64,000 nucleotides of DNA from Caulobacter sp. (GTDB lineage: Bacteria; Pseudomonadota; Alphaproteobacteria; Caulobacterales; Caulobacteraceae), in assembly GCF_017744445.1 (NCBI RefSeq), contig NZ_JAGIBH010000013.1:1-64000 (forward strand). Reading direction: 5' to 3'. Position 1 is the first letter of the stretch; every line of letters starts with the position of its first letter. The position numbers and the translations under genes were made by a program. The notes beneath the pieces were generated by a model, which made no database searches, was not told the DNA's origin, and saw nothing but the letters and a program-made list of their open reading frames with translations. Positions 1-11,343 of the stretch are shown here, piece by piece.

Positions 1-23
1 GTCTCGTCGCCTATCGGCGCCGA

Positions 24-120
24 TCCACCTCCCCCGCAAGCGGGGCAGGAGGGTGCAGCTTCCTCCTCACCCGTGAAACGGGGGAGGTGGCGCGATGCGA
101 AGCATCGTGACGGAGGGGGC
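24..120. repeat. Intergenic stem-loop repeat (copy A)
   Basis: GC-rich intergenic block made of short hairpins. The sequence ccccgcaagcgggg forms one stem, cccgtgaaacggg another, and gatgcgaagcatc a third, followed by a ggaggggg tail. The same design, a C-run/G-run hairpin ending in ggaggtgg, then a second small hairpin, then ggaggggg, recurs near 3046, 6205, 18293 and 59996. It lies beyond the 3' end of the minus-strand acetyltransferase. Nothing else recognisable is seen in the first 134 bases. Confidence 0.6.
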
Positions 121-134
121 GCTCAGCGTGGCGC

Positions 135-656
135 CTAGCGCCGCCGCTCCATCATCACGATCGGAGACCCCTTGTAGGTCGTATGCGCCTTGATCAGGAA
201 CCCCATCTTGGCCGCCAGGGCCAGGGACGGCGCGTTGTCGGCGTCGATGATGCAGGGCACGACCGGCGGGGCCATCGCCTGGTCGATCCAGGCCAGACCC
301 GCGCCGACCGCTTCGGTTCCAAAACCCTGGCCGTGCGACCAGGCCGCCAACACCCAGCCCATCTCCGGCAGGCCATACAGGCTGGGCGTCAGGTCGCGGC
401 GCAGGTCGGCGAAGCCGACCTCGCCGACATACCGCCCCGTCGAGGTCTCGCGCACGGCCCAGTAGCCGAAGCCCAGCACCGCCCACAGGCCGCGGGCGCG
501 CATCAAGCGGGTCCAGCTCTCCTCCTCGGTGAAGGCGCGGCCGCCGACGTGGCGGACCACCACGGGGTCGGCCCACATGGCCTTGCTGTCCTCGAAGTCC
601 GACAGCTGCGGCGCGCTGAGCGTGAGGCGGGCGGTGGTCAGGGTAGGAACAGGCAT
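135..656 (-). CDS. GNAT family N-acetyltransferase (RimJ/RimL-like)
   Basis: A 173-residue protein that probably transfers an acetyl group from acetyl-CoA to an amine such as a protein N-terminus or small molecule; the substrate cannot be told from sequence. It opens with the typical PTLTTARLTL strand. The middle has YVGEVGFADL, and the acetyl-CoA-binding part has a GWVLAAWSHGQGFGTEA segment (about residues 100-116), followed by IIDADNAPSLALAAKMGF, the usual end of the fold. The open frame extends far upstream, but this ATG fits the family length and leaves 66 bp to the divergent neighbour. Cytoplasmic. Confidence 0.85.
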   Translation of the reverse strand: MPVPTLTTARLTLSAPQLSDFEDSKAMWADPVVVRHVGGRAFTEEESWTRLMRARGLWAVLGFGYWAVRETSTGRYVGEVGFADLRRDLTPSLYGLPEMGWVLAAWSHGQGFGTEAVGAGLAWIDQAMAPPVVPCIIDADNAPSLALAAKMGFLIKAHTTYKGSPIVMMERRR

Positions 657-722
657 GAGACTCGCGGTTTGCGGCGGATGCGGCTCGCAAGCTACACCGA
701 CACCACGACCTGGAAAGAGCCC

Positions 723-1100
723 ATGACCACGCCCGCTGACGCCATCGCCGCCCGCCGCAAGCTGACCAACAAGCTGATCGCCGCCAAGGACGCCGCGCGG
801 CTGCGGCCGTTCTTCGATCCGCGCATGACCCTGATCGCTGGCGACGGTTCGCTGTTGCTGGGGGCCGAGGACGTGCTGGCCGCCTTCGCCGGCCAGTTCG
901 CCGATCGCGGCTTCATCGCCTATGTCCGCACGACCGAGCAGATCGACCTGGACGCCGACGGCAATCGCGCCGCCGAGCGCGGCCGCTGGGTGGGCTCGTG
1001 GAAGGACGCGGCCGAACAGTCTGGGACCTATCTGGCCACCTGGAAGAAGGTCACCGGCCAGTGGGTGATCGAGAACGAGCTCTTCGTGACCCTGGCCTGA
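723..1100 (+). CDS. SnoaL/DUF4440-like NTF2-fold protein
   Basis: A 125-residue cytoplasmic protein that looks like the small alpha+beta-barrel NTF2/SnoaL superfamily (DUF4440 type). An N-terminal helix (ADAIAARRKLTNKLIAA) leads into LRPFFDPRMTLIAGDGSLLLGAEDVL, and the last strands (GTYLATWKKVTGQWVIENELF) are characteristic. Members serve as small-molecule binding or isomerase domains; no catalytic set can be assigned here. GGAAAGAG lies just before the ATG. It is divergent from the acetyltransferase. Confidence 0.7.
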   Translation: MTTPADAIAARRKLTNKLIAAKDAARLRPFFDPRMTLIAGDGSLLLGAEDVLAAFAGQFADRGFIAYVRTTEQIDLDADGNRAAERGRWVGSWKDAAEQSGTYLATWKKVTGQWVIENELFVTLA

Positions 1101-1214
1101 GCGGTGTGACCGCAATCACTGCTGGATTTCGCCGGATGACTCGGAATTAATTTCGCCAAACTCGGGGAGGGGCCTACGCCTTCGCCTCTAATTACGGGCC
1201 TGGGAGGGAAAGCC

Positions 1215-3038
1215 TTGCTCAATCGTCGCCATATGATGTTCGCCACCGCCGCCGCGGGCTTCGCCGCCACCGGAGGCGTGCCGACCCTGGCTTTCGCGCG
1301 TGAAGGCGAAGTCGCCAAGCTGAACGCCCTGTTCGACGACATCATGGCCAAGCAGCTGCGCCAGTCGCCCGAGACGGCCACCAGCCTGGGCCTGGACAGC
1401 GGCGACCTGGCCTGGACCAAGGACCTGCTGACCGATCGCTCGGCCGCCGCCATCGAGGCCGGCAAGGCCCAGACCGCCCGGCAGCTCGCCGCCCTGCGCG
1501 GCATCGACCGCCGCGCCCTCAAGGGCATGGACGCGGCCAACTACGACACCGTCGAATTCGTGCTGGCCGTCCAGGACGAGGGCAACAAGCAGTTCACCTA
1601 CGGGGGCGGCGGTTCGGGCGCGCCCTACGTGCTCTCGCAGCTGACCGGTTCGTACCAGCAGATGCCGGACTTCCTGGACACCCAGCACAGCATCGAGACC
1701 AAGGCCGACGCCGACGCGTACCTCGCGCGGATGGAGGGCTTTGCTCGCCTGATGGATCAGGAAACCGCCATCGCCAAGCAGGACATGGCCGACGGCGTGA
1801 TCCCGCCCGACTTCATCATCGATAAGGCCCTGGTCCAGATGAAGGCCTTCGCCGACACCCCGACGGCCGACGCGCCGCTGGTCAAGTCGATCGCTCGCCG
1901 GACCAAGGAAAAGAACATTGCCGGGGATTGGGCCGGTGAAGCCTCCAAGATCTACGAAGGCTCGGTGCTGCCGGCCCTGAAGCGCCAGATCGCGCTGATG
2001 GAATGGGCTCGCCCCAAGGCCGTGCACGACGCCGGCTGCTGGCGCTTGAAGGACGGCGGCGCCTACTACGCCACGTCGCTGAAGAACTACACGACCTCGA
2101 CCCTGACGCCGGACGAGATCCACCAGCTGGGCCTGGACCTGGTGAAGTCGATCTCGGCCGAAGCCGACAAGTTGTTCAAGAGCATCGGCATGAAGACCGG
2201 CACGGTCGGCGACCGCATGCGCGAGTTGGGCAAGGACATCTATCCCAACACCGACGCGGCCAAGGAACAGCTGATCAAGGACCTGAACGAAAAGGCCGCC
2301 TGGATCCAGAAGCAGCTGCCGGCCTATTTCGGCGCCCTGCCCAAGGCTCCGCTGGAGATCCGCCGCGTGCCCAAGGCCATCGAGGCCGGCGCCCCGGCCG
2401 GCTACTACAATTCGCCCTCGCTGGACGGCAAGCGCCCCGGCATCTACTGGATCAACCTGCGCGACACGGCCGAGCAGGCCAAGTACATCCTGACCACCCT
2501 GACGGTGCACGAGGGCGTCCCGGGCCACCACCTGCAGGGCTCGCTGTCGAACGAGGCCGAAGGCCTGCCGATGATCCGCAAGCTGGTCTGGTTCTCGGGC
2601 TACGGCGAGGGCTGGGCGCTCTATTCCGAGCAGCTGGCCGTCGAGATGGGCATCTACAAGAGCGACCCGCGCGGCCATATCGGCATGCTGCACGACGCCC
2701 TGTTCCGCGCCGTCCGCCTGGTGGTCGACAGCGGCATGCACCACAAGAAGTGGAGCCGCGAACAGGCCGTGAAGTACATGGCCGAGACCATGGGCGACGA
2801 GGAAAGCGGCACGATCACCGAGATCGAACGCTACGTCGTGTGGCCGGGCCAGGCCTGCAGCTACATGATCGGCAAGATCGTCTGGCTTCGCGTCCGCGCC
2901 AAGGCCCAGAAGGCGCTGGGCAAGAAGTTCGACATCCGCGAATTCCACGACGCGACCCTGCTGTCGGGGGCCATGCCGCTGACGGTGCTGGAACGCGTGG
3001 TCGACGACTACATCGTCAGCAAGGGCGGCAAGGCCTAG
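1215..3038 (+). CDS. DUF885 family exported protein (putative metal-dependent carboxypeptidase-like)
   Basis: A 607-residue DUF885 protein. The N-terminus carries an arginine pair and a hydrophobic stretch (NRRHMMFATAAAGFAATGG) ending around TLAFA, which looks like a Tat-type signal, so the protein is probably periplasmic. The family signature HEGVPGHH starts at residue 432 and is followed by GYGEGWALYSEQLAVEMG. The HE...H pattern suggests a zinc hydrolase related to M32-type carboxypeptidases, but activity is inferred only. The start is TTG, chosen because GGGAGGGA sits 5 nt upstream. A GANTC site (1138-1142) lies in the preceding gap. Confidence 0.85.
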   Translation: MLNRRHMMFATAAAGFAATGGVPTLAFAREGEVAKLNALFDDIMAKQLRQSPETATSLGLDSGDLAWTKDLLTDRSAAAIEAGKAQTARQLAALRGIDRRALKGMDAANYDTVEFVLAVQDEGNKQFTYGGGGSGAPYVLSQLTGSYQQMPDFLDTQHSIETKADADAYLARMEGFARLMDQETAIAKQDMADGVIPPDFIIDKALVQMKAFADTPTADAPLVKSIARRTKEKNIAGDWAGEASKIYEGSVLPALKRQIALMEWARPKAVHDAGCWRLKDGGAYYATSLKNYTTSTLTPDEIHQLGLDLVKSISAEADKLFKSIGMKTGTVGDRMRELGKDIYPNTDAAKEQLIKDLNEKAAWIQKQLPAYFGALPKAPLEIRRVPKAIEAGAPAGYYNSPSLDGKRPGIYWINLRDTAEQAKYILTTLTVHEGVPGHHLQGSLSNEAEGLPMIRKLVWFSGYGEGWALYSEQLAVEMGIYKSDPRGHIGMLHDALFRAVRLVVDSGMHHKKWSREQAVKYMAETMGDEESGTITEIERYVVWPGQACSYMIGKIVWLRVRAKAQKALGKKFDIREFHDATLLSGAMPLTVLERVVDDYIVSKGGKA

Positions 3039-3045
3039 TCGTGAA

Positions 3046-3100
3046 CTCCTCCCCCCCTCAATGGGGGAGGGGGACCGTCGAAGGCGGTGGAGGGGGTTAG
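3046..3100. repeat. Intergenic stem-loop repeat (copy B, half unit)
   Basis: A half-size copy of the dispersed repeat: cccccctcaatggggga hairpin, then a ccgtcgaaggcgg hairpin, then ggaggggg. It sits between the convergent 3' ends of the DUF885 and EAL genes and overlaps the last codon of the EAL gene. It may act as a two-way transcription stop. Confidence 0.6.
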
Positions 3101-4779
3101 CCCCAGCTGTCCGAAGCCCCGGCCCGGCGCGCCACGGCTTTGACCGGCGCGCTGGGTCGCAGGGCGGGGGCGGGCTTGTCGGCGGGCTTGCCGTACAGCC
3201 AGCCCTGGGCGAAGTCGACGCCCGCCGCGCGGACGATCTCCTCGACCTCGACGGTCTCGACCATCTCGGCGACGGTGCGGATCTTCAGATCGCGGCACAG
3301 CTCGACCAGGCGGCGCACCAGGGCCCCGTCGCGGCCGTTGTCGGCCAGTTCGCGGACGTAGCGGCCGTCGATCTTCACGATGTCCAGCTGCAGCTGCTGC
3401 AGGTAGGCGAACGAGGACGAGCCGGCCCCGAAGTCGTCCAGGCAGACCAGCGAGCCCATGCCGCGCAGGGCCTGGATGTGCTGGTTGGCCACGGCCAGGT
3501 TGTCGATGGCGCGGGTCTCGGTGATCTCGAAGATCAGCCGGCCCTTGGCCTCGTCGAACTTGGCCAGCAGGCGACTGACATGGTCGACGAAGCTCTCGTT
3601 GCCGATCGTCTGGCCCGAGACATTGACCGCCAGGCGCAGCTTGCGCTCCTGGTCATTGGCCAGCTTCTTGACGGCCTGCTCGACGATGGCGTGGTCCAGC
3701 TCCTCGATCAGGTCGAATTCCTCGGCCATGCGGATCAGGGCGAACGGGCTGCCGCCGTCCTCGAACCGCACCAGGGCCTCGTGGTGATGGGCCAGGCCCG
3801 TGGCCAGCGAGACCACCGGCTGGTAGGCCAGGGTGAAGCGCCGCTGGCTGACTGCCACGCCCAGGGCGCCGGCGCGGGCCAGGGTCCGCTTCACGGACCG
3901 GTTCATCGCCTCCGACAGGGTCATCGGCGGCATGTCCTTCAGGCCCTCGCGCAGGAAGTCGTCGAGGGCGTAGCGCAGGGCGCGCAGGGCGCGGGACGAG
4001 CCGCCGCCGGACTCCAGCGGCACCAGGTGGGCGTCGGCCTCGGCGCTGACCATCTTGGTCAGGCGCTTGACCATGTTCTCGGGCCGGTCGTCGCGTTGGC
4101 GCAGCAGGGCGAAGCGGTCGGGCGACAGGCGGGTGGCGGCCGAACCGCCGTGCGACTCGGCGCGAACGGCGCTGGCGACGCGGACGTCCAGGGCCTGGGC
4201 CTCGCTGGGCGTCAGGCCTTCGCGCATGGCCCCCAGGCCCGCGAACTCGACCATGGCCAGTTCCAGCTCCAAGCCGGTGACGCGGGCGGCCTCGAACAGG
4301 CCCTGGGCGATATCGTCGAACGACTCGCGAGGCTGCAGGCTGTCGGCGGTCAGGGGAGGGCCGGCCGACTGGGCGGCGGTGACGGCGCACGAAACGCGGC
4401 CGTCGTTCTCCGGCAGGGCGCGCAGGATCACGCGGACGCAGCGCTCCTCGGTCCCGGCCAGACGCAGCACCACGGGACCCCGGCGGATGCCGTCGTCGGC
4501 GCAGCTGAGCATGGCCTCCATCAAGGGGCGGTCGTCGGGGTGGAACAGCTCAGACCAGGCCTGACCCGTCAGGCCGACCTCGGACTTGCCCATGACCTTC
4601 TGCGCCGCGCCCAGCGCCAGGCGCACGCGGCCGCTCTGCAATTCCACGAGAAGATCGGCGCTGGCGAAGGCCAGCCCCAGCAGGCGGCGCGGATCAATGG
4701 ACAAGTCGATAGTCCCCCGAGAAGCGGCGAAGCTGGCACAGCGGGACTTAAGGACCAGTTTCGGCGCGGCGGGCGCCAA
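3097..4779 (-). CDS. EAL-domain cyclic-di-GMP phosphodiesterase
   Basis: A 560-residue protein predicted to hydrolyse c-di-GMP to pGpG. Residues ~25-125 look PAS-like ([12 protein letters not shown]). Residues ~150-300 are a poorly conserved stretch with no clear GGDEF signature. The EAL domain starts near residue 310. Catalytic and metal residues look intact: EALVRF (E334), the Asn in NVSGQT, the Glu in [16 protein letters not shown], the Lys in IVKIDG, AEMVE and AQGWLYGKP. No membrane segment is evident, so it is probably cytosolic. The listed start is TTG; another TTG at 4704, behind a G-rich tract, is also possible. It is divergent from recA. Confidence 0.9.
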   Translation of the reverse strand: MAPAAPKLVLKSRCASFAASRGTIDLSIDPRRLLGLAFASADLLVELQSGRVRLALGAAQKVMGKSEVGLTGQAWSELFHPDDRPLMEAMLSCADDGIRRGPVVLRLAGTEERCVRVILRALPENDGRVSCAVTAAQSAGPPLTADSLQPRESFDDIAQGLFEAARVTGLELELAMVEFAGLGAMREGLTPSEAQALDVRVASAVRAESHGGSAATRLSPDRFALLRQRDDRPENMVKRLTKMVSAEADAHLVPLESGGGSSRALRALRYALDDFLREGLKDMPPMTLSEAMNRSVKRTLARAGALGVAVSQRRFTLAYQPVVSLATGLAHHHEALVRFEDGGSPFALIRMAEEFDLIEELDHAIVEQAVKKLANDQERKLRLAVNVSGQTIGNESFVDHVSRLLAKFDEAKGRLIFEITETRAIDNLAVANQHIQALRGMGSLVCLDDFGAGSSSFAYLQQLQLDIVKIDGRYVRELADNGRDGALVRRLVELCRDLKIRTVAEMVETVEVEEIVRAAGVDFAQGWLYGKPADKPAPALRPSAPVKAVARRAGASDSWG

Positions 4780-4845
4780 CTGATTTCAGAGTCAGAAGGG
4801 TGCGGCATTCTGGCCTACGTCAGAAACGGACGTTTCTAGCGATGA

Positions 4846-4860
4846 GAACATCTTGCGAAC
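4846..4860 (+). promoter_or_regulatory. LexA (SOS) box of recA
   Basis: GAAC-ATCTTGC-GAAC is an exact match to the alphaproteobacterial SOS operator GAAC-N7-GAAC (equivalently GTTC-N7-GTTC). It lies about 108 bp before the recA ATG. A third GAAC follows at 4864-4867. LexA repression of recA is expected. Two GANTC sites (4789-4793 and 4940-4944) flank it in the same intergenic region. Confidence 0.9.
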
Positions 4861-4967
4861 TCGGAACAAAGCATGTACGCCTTAACTGTGTTCCACAGGT
4901 CGTTGGGACGCGGCGCTGGAAGCGCCGATCGGGCGACCGGAATCATGGGATAGAGGGCGGATCAACA

Positions 4968-6038
4968 ATGACCAGTCAGGCGGCTTTGAAACTCGTGGGC
5001 AAGGAAGAAGGCGACAAGCAACGCGCGCTAGAGGCGGCTCTCGCCCAGATCGACCGCGCGTTCGGCAAGGGCTCGGTGATGAAGCTGGGCGAAAAGGGCA
5101 AGGTCGAGATGGAGTCCGTCTCCACCGGCTCGCTCGGCCTGGACATCGCCCTGGGCATCGGCGGCCTGCCCAAGGGCCGGATCGTCGAGGTCTATGGCCC
5201 GGAAAGCTCGGGTAAGACCACCCTGGCCCTGCACGTGGTGGCCGAGGTCCAGAAGGCCGGCGGCACCGCCGCCTTCGTCGACGCCGAGCACGCGCTGGAT
5301 CCGTCCTACGCCTACAAGCTGGGCGTCAATCTGGACAACCTGCTGGTCTCGCAGCCCGACAACGGCGAACAGGCCCTGGAGATCACCGACACCCTGGTGC
5401 GTTCGGGCGCCGTCGACATCGTGGTCGTCGACTCGGTCGCGGCCTTGACCCCGAAGGCCGAAATCGAAGGCGAGATGGGCGACAGCCTGCCGGGCCTGCA
5501 AGCCCGTCTGATGAGTCAGGCGCTGCGCAAGCTGACCGCCTCGATCAACAAGGCCAACACCATCGTCATCTTCATCAACCAGATCCGTCACAAGATCGGC
5601 GTGATGTACGGCAGCCCCGAAACCACCACGGGCGGCAACGCGCTGAAGTTCTACGCCTCGGTGCGCCTGGACATCCGCCGCACCGGCTCGGTCAAGGTGC
5701 GTGACGAGATCATCGGCAACAACGTCCGCGTGAAGGTCGTGAAGAACAAGGTGGCCCCGCCGTTCCGCGAGGTCGAGTTCGACATCATGTACGGCGAGGG
5801 CATTTCCAAGCTGGGCGAAGTCATCGACCTGGGCGTCAAGGCCGGGATCATCGACAAGGCCGGTTCGTGGTTCTCGTACGGTAGCCAGCGCATCGGCCAG
5901 GGCCGCGACAATGTCCGCGAGTTCCTGAAGACCAACCCCGACGTCGCCGCCTCGATCGAAGCGGCCGTCCGCAAGTCGTCGCAGAAGATCGAGGAAGAGC
6001 TCCTGGTCGGCGGCCCGGAAGAGGGCGAAGAGGACTAA
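4968..6038 (+). CDS. recA: Recombinase RecA
   Basis: A 356-residue RecA. It forms filaments on single-stranded DNA, catalyses strand exchange and stimulates LexA self-cleavage. The Walker A motif GPESSGKTT is at residues 77-85. [12 protein letters not shown], the Walker B-like [13 protein letters not shown], the [10 protein letters not shown] loop 1 region and the INQIR loop 2 region are all present and well conserved. The C-terminus ends in an acidic tail (GPEEGEED). The open frame extends upstream, but this ATG gives the usual [10 protein letters not shown] start and the normal length. Expression should be DNA-damage inducible through the SOS box. Confidence 0.99.
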   Translation: MTSQAALKLVGKEEGDKQRALEAALAQIDRAFGKGSVMKLGEKGKVEMESVSTGSLGLDIALGIGGLPKGRIVEVYGPESSGKTTLALHVVAEVQKAGGTAAFVDAEHALDPSYAYKLGVNLDNLLVSQPDNGEQALEITDTLVRSGAVDIVVVDSVAALTPKAEIEGEMGDSLPGLQARLMSQALRKLTASINKANTIVIFINQIRHKIGVMYGSPETTTGGNALKFYASVRLDIRRTGSVKVRDEIIGNNVRVKVVKNKVAPPFREVEFDIMYGEGISKLGEVIDLGVKAGIIDKAGSWFSYGSQRIGQGRDNVREFLKTNPDVAASIEAAVRKSSQKIEEELLVGGPEEGEED

Positions 6039-6043
6039 GAACG

Positions 6044-6075
6044 AGGCCCCAGACCTAAACCTCTGGGCCTTACGG
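6044..6075 (+). terminator. Putative recA terminator
   Basis: An inverted repeat, aggccccaga / tctgggcct with an 8-nt loop and one bulge, begins 6 nt after the recA stop. It is followed only by a short tacggttt tract, so it is a moderate rho-independent terminator. Confidence 0.6.
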
Positions 6076-6154
6076 TTTCGCGGCCCTCGCCCGACCCCGG
6101 GCGTCCCCGCCTTCAACACGCTCGCGGCCGGACCGCCGCGAGGGCCGCGATTGC

Positions 6155-6194
6155 AGGCCGCCTGGACCCCATGCCAGGCGGCCTATTTCGTTTC
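6155..6194 (+). terminator. Strong hairpin with T-rich tail between recA and alaS
   Basis: A perfect 11-bp stem (aggccgcctgg / ccaggcggcct) with an 8-nt loop, followed by atttcgtttct. This looks like a second terminator after recA. Confidence 0.7.
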
Positions 6195-6204
6195 TGGGAC
6201 GGAG

Positions 6205-6324
6205 ATCCTCCCCCACGATGCGGGGGAGGTGGCCCGGAGGGCCGGAGGGGGCTAGCTCGGCCTAAGCAGCACTTGCCCCCTCAGTCGGCTCCGCCGACAG
6301 CTCCCCCGCATCGCGGGGGAGCAT
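6205..6324. repeat. Intergenic stem-loop repeat (copy C, full unit)
   Basis: A full bipartite copy. The left half has a ctcccccacgatgcggggga hairpin, then ggcccggagggcc, then ggagggggc. The right half is the mirror image: gccccctc, a tcggctccgccga hairpin, then a cccccgcatcggggg-type hairpin. It fills much of the 420-bp gap between recA and alaS together with the two hairpins upstream. The remaining ~135 bases before alaS show nothing recognisable. Confidence 0.75.
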
Positions 6325-6458
6325 CTCAGCCTCCGAACCCGCCCTTTTCCGCCTCAACCTGGGTCCCCATCTGTGGATCGGTTTCCCCTTCGCCAAAAAC
6401 CGCGCTATGCAGCGCGCGACTCCCGGCCGCTCGCCGGACGCCCACACTTGAGACGCTC

Positions 6459-9104
<2,646 letters not shown>

Positions 9105-9130
9105 TCGGGCCTCCAGCCTAAGACGAGATG

Positions 9131-9158
9131 AGGGGACGCCGAAAGGCGTCCCCTTTTT
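9131..9158 (+). terminator. alaS rho-independent terminator
   Basis: A perfect stem aggggacgcc / ggcgtcccct with a GAAA-type loop, followed by TTTTT, about 26 nt after the alaS stop. Confidence 0.95.
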
Positions 9159-9174
9159 CACGCGGCTAGCGGAG

Positions 9175-9209
9175 GTTCGCAGGGGCGCGCGAAAACGCCC
9201 CCTGCGAAC
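9175..9209 (-). terminator. Hairpin after the SDR gene
   Basis: An 11-bp perfect inverted repeat (gttcgcagggg / cccctgcgaac) starts 6 nt beyond the SDR stop codon. It lacks a T-run on the minus strand, so it may stabilise a 3' end rather than terminate on its own. Confidence 0.55.
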
Positions 9210-9214
9210 GGGAT

Positions 9215-9955
9215 CTAGGTCAGCGCGCCGCCGTCGACGTTCAGAATCGTCCCCGTGATCTGACGGGCGGCGGGCGACGCCAGGAAGGCTACCGCGGCGG
9301 CCACGTCCTCCGGCTTGCCGTAGCGGCCGAGCGGGATCAGCGAGCGCTGAAAATCCGAAGATTCGCCATCGGACGGGTTCATGTCGGTGTCGGTCGAGCC
9401 CGGCTGCACCAGGTTCACGGTGATGTCGCGCGGACCCAGTTCACGGGCCAGGCCGCGGTTGAACGACTGCAGCGCCGACTTGGTCATGTAGTAGGCGGCG
9501 CCCGGATCGCCCACGATGCGGTCGGCGCCGGCCGAGCCGATGGTGATGACACGACCGCCGGCCTTCAGGTGCGGAATGGCCGCCTGGGCCGCGAAGATCG
9601 GCGAGCGCACGTTCACCGCCAGGAGGGCGTCGACATCTTCCTGGCTGATCTCGGCGAACGGGGCGTAGCGGGCGATGGCGGCGTTGTTGACCAGGATATC
9701 GAGACCGCCGAGCGCGGCCGCCGCCTCGTCCACCGACCGCTTCACCGCCGCGACGTCGGCGCTGTCGGCCTGGATGGCGACGGCTTTGCGACCCTTGGCC
9801 TCGATGGCCTTCACGACCTCCGCGGCCTTGTCGGCGGCGCGTTCGTAGGTGATGGCGACGTCCGCGCCCTGTTGGGCGAGCTCCAGAGCGATCGCGGCCC
9901 CGATGCCGCGAGAAGCGCCTGTCACCAGGGCGCGCTTGCCAGCCAAATTCGTCAT
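9215..9955 (-). CDS. SDR family oxidoreductase
   Basis: A 246-residue classical short-chain dehydrogenase/reductase. The cofactor site TGASRGIGAA (near residue 12), NNAA (near residue 87) and the YxxxK pair in YYMTKSAL are present, with a Ser in the TIGSAG strand upstream. It probably uses NADP(H), because an Arg lies inside the glycine motif (TGASRGIG) and the second strand ends in TYERAADKA rather than an Asp. The substrate is unknown. The ATG chosen gives MTNLAGKRALVTG; upstream in-frame sequence belongs to the operator region. It is divergent from a TetR repressor, its likely regulator. Confidence 0.92.
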   Translation of the reverse strand: MTNLAGKRALVTGASRGIGAAIALELAQQGADVAITYERAADKAAEVVKAIEAKGRKAVAIQADSADVAAVKRSVDEAAAALGGLDILVNNAAIARYAPFAEISQEDVDALLAVNVRSPIFAAQAAIPHLKAGGRVITIGSAGADRIVGDPGAAYYMTKSALQSFNRGLARELGPRDITVNLVQPGSTDTDMNPSDGESSDFQRSLIPLGRYGKPEDVAAAVAFLASPAARQITGTILNVDGGALT

Positions 9956-9957
9956 GT

Positions 9958-9981
9958 GAGTCCAGAGTCCATTTATGGAGT
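9958..9981. promoter_or_regulatory. Candidate TetR operator with paired GANTC sites
   Basis: The 88-bp gap between the divergent SDR and TetR genes holds an inverted repeat, tccat-tt-atgga (9968-9979), plus two GAGTC sites at 9958-9962 and 9965-9969. The repeat is the best candidate TetR operator, and the GANTC sites could be methylated by CcrM. Inference from position and symmetry only. Confidence 0.4.
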
Positions 9982-10043
9982 GATCGATACACAAATAGCT
10001 AGGAAGGTTGTCGGACCGGTTCAAGGGACTTATCTAACGATCG

Positions 10044-10718
10044 ATGCAAAATTCAGAACAAGGTCCGAAAAGCGACGCCAACACCCTAGGGCGCGGGCGC
10101 GGTCGGCCGCGCGCGTTCGACCGCGACGCGGCGCTGGCTCAGGCGATGCTGCTGTTCTGGGAGCGGGGCTACGAGGCCACGTCCATCTCCGACCTGACCG
10201 CGGCGATGGGGATTGGCGCGCCCAGCCTCTACGCGGCGTTCGGTTCGAAGGAAGCGCTGTATGGCGCGGCGCTCGACCATTACCGCCAGACCTATGACGA
10301 GATGGGCTGGGGTGGGTTCAGGGCCGGCGCAACGGCGCGCGAGGCGGTGGCGGCGTGGCTGCTGGACTCGGCCGCCTCCTTGACCGGTTCGCTGTGCGAC
10401 ATGCCCCGAGGCTGCATGGTGACCTTGTCCATGGTCGGCGAAGAAGGCCATGCGAGCCTCGGCGAGTTGGTCCGCGCGGCGCGCCTGGGCAGCTTGGAGC
10501 GGCTGAAGGCGCGACTGGATCAAGGCGTGGAGGCCGGCGAGCTTCCGGCCGCAACCGACGTCCACGCCCTCGCCCGCTTCGTTCAGACGGTCCAGAGCGG
10601 GATGTCGATCCTGGCGCGGGATGGCGCGACGCGGGCGGAACTGGAAGCCGTGGCGCGGATCGCGATGCGGAGCTTCGACGCGCGTCAAGACCAGGGTCCT
10701 TCCACGTCAACAGTTTAA
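10044..10718 (+). CDS. TetR/AcrR family transcriptional regulator
   Basis: A 224-residue TetR-type repressor. Residues 1-22 are a basic, low-complexity leader (RGRGRPR is common in this subgroup). The helix-turn-helix covers about residues 26-70 ([25 protein letters not shown]). The C-terminal ligand domain has GCMVTLSMV, which resembles the YjdC/ComR-like branch. The ATG start matches the long basic leader. It probably represses the divergent SDR gene and itself. Confidence 0.92.
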   Translation: MQNSEQGPKSDANTLGRGRGRPRAFDRDAALAQAMLLFWERGYEATSISDLTAAMGIGAPSLYAAFGSKEALYGAALDHYRQTYDEMGWGGFRAGATAREAVAAWLLDSAASLTGSLCDMPRGCMVTLSMVGEEGHASLGELVRAARLGSLERLKARLDQGVEAGELPAATDVHALARFVQTVQSGMSILARDGATRAELEAVARIAMRSFDARQDQGPSTSTV

Positions 10719-10752
10719 GTTCCACTCGCCACTTCCAGTTATCAGCGGGTCG

Positions 10753-11247
10753 CTACTTCGCGCCCGGCAGCTTGATTCCCAGCAGGACCAACCGCTCGCC
10801 GGTGATCCCGAACCAATGCGGCACGCCGGCGGGGACGAGGATGACGTCGCCCGGCCCCAGTGTCCGGGTCTCACCGCCATCGATCTGGCTGCCCTCGATC
10901 AGGTTGGGGTTCTTGGGCTTGGGATCGGCCATGGTCCCGCCGGAAATCAGCGTGCCGGCGCCCTCCAGCACGATGGCGTATTCGGCTTCGGTGGGGTGAA
11001 CGGCGGGGCGGCCGGGTTTTTTCCAGATTTCGATCGCCGCCACGGTAGCGCCGTCGCGCACCAGCGGACGCCACATGAACCCCTGATCGGGCTTCATCGC
11101 CGTGAGCATCTCGCGGATCTGGGCCTGGACATCCGCGCTGCTGGCGAAGCCGGAAGGTTCGGCGGCGGAAGCGGTGGCCAAGCCCGCCGAGACGGCAAGC
11201 ACCAACGATGTTGCGCAGATCGTGAAAATTCTCGCCATTGCCTTCAC
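10753..11247 (-). CDS. Exported cupin-domain protein
   Basis: A 164-residue protein with a cleavable signal peptide (IFTICATSLVLAVSAGLATASAA) and a single cupin barrel. Cupin motif 1 is degenerate (VHPTEAEYAIVLEGAGTL, with one His then Glu), and motif 2 is GPGDVILVPAGVPHWF. Probably periplasmic; activity unknown. The GTG at 11247 is preferred over the ATG three codons later because GGGAGAG lies 5 nt before it. A second signal-bearing cupin occurs at 56099. Confidence 0.8.
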   Translation of the reverse strand: MKAMARIFTICATSLVLAVSAGLATASAAEPSGFASSADVQAQIREMLTAMKPDQGFMWRPLVRDGATVAAIEIWKKPGRPAVHPTEAEYAIVLEGAGTLISGGTMADPKPKNPNLIEGSQIDGGETRTLGPGDVILVPAGVPHWFGITGERLVLLGIKLPGAK

Positions 11248-11343
11248 CGCAGCTCTCCCTCGGTCGACTGAGGTTGTGACTTGACGGCAGTGCGCGCGCC
11301 AGTTCAATAGAATTACATATGTAGTTCAAGTCCGGATGGTCGT

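Noticed and set aside
1188..2948. Long open frame of 586 codons opposite the DUF885 gene
   Set aside because: It is a mirror frame caused by high third-position GC. The product is low-complexity and full of Leu/Gly/Arg/Gln, while the plus-strand protein has family motifs.
3061..4839. 592-codon frame opposite the EAL gene
   Set aside because: Shadow frame; composition is dominated by Gly, Gln, Ala and Leu with no domain, whereas the minus-strand frame has all EAL motifs.
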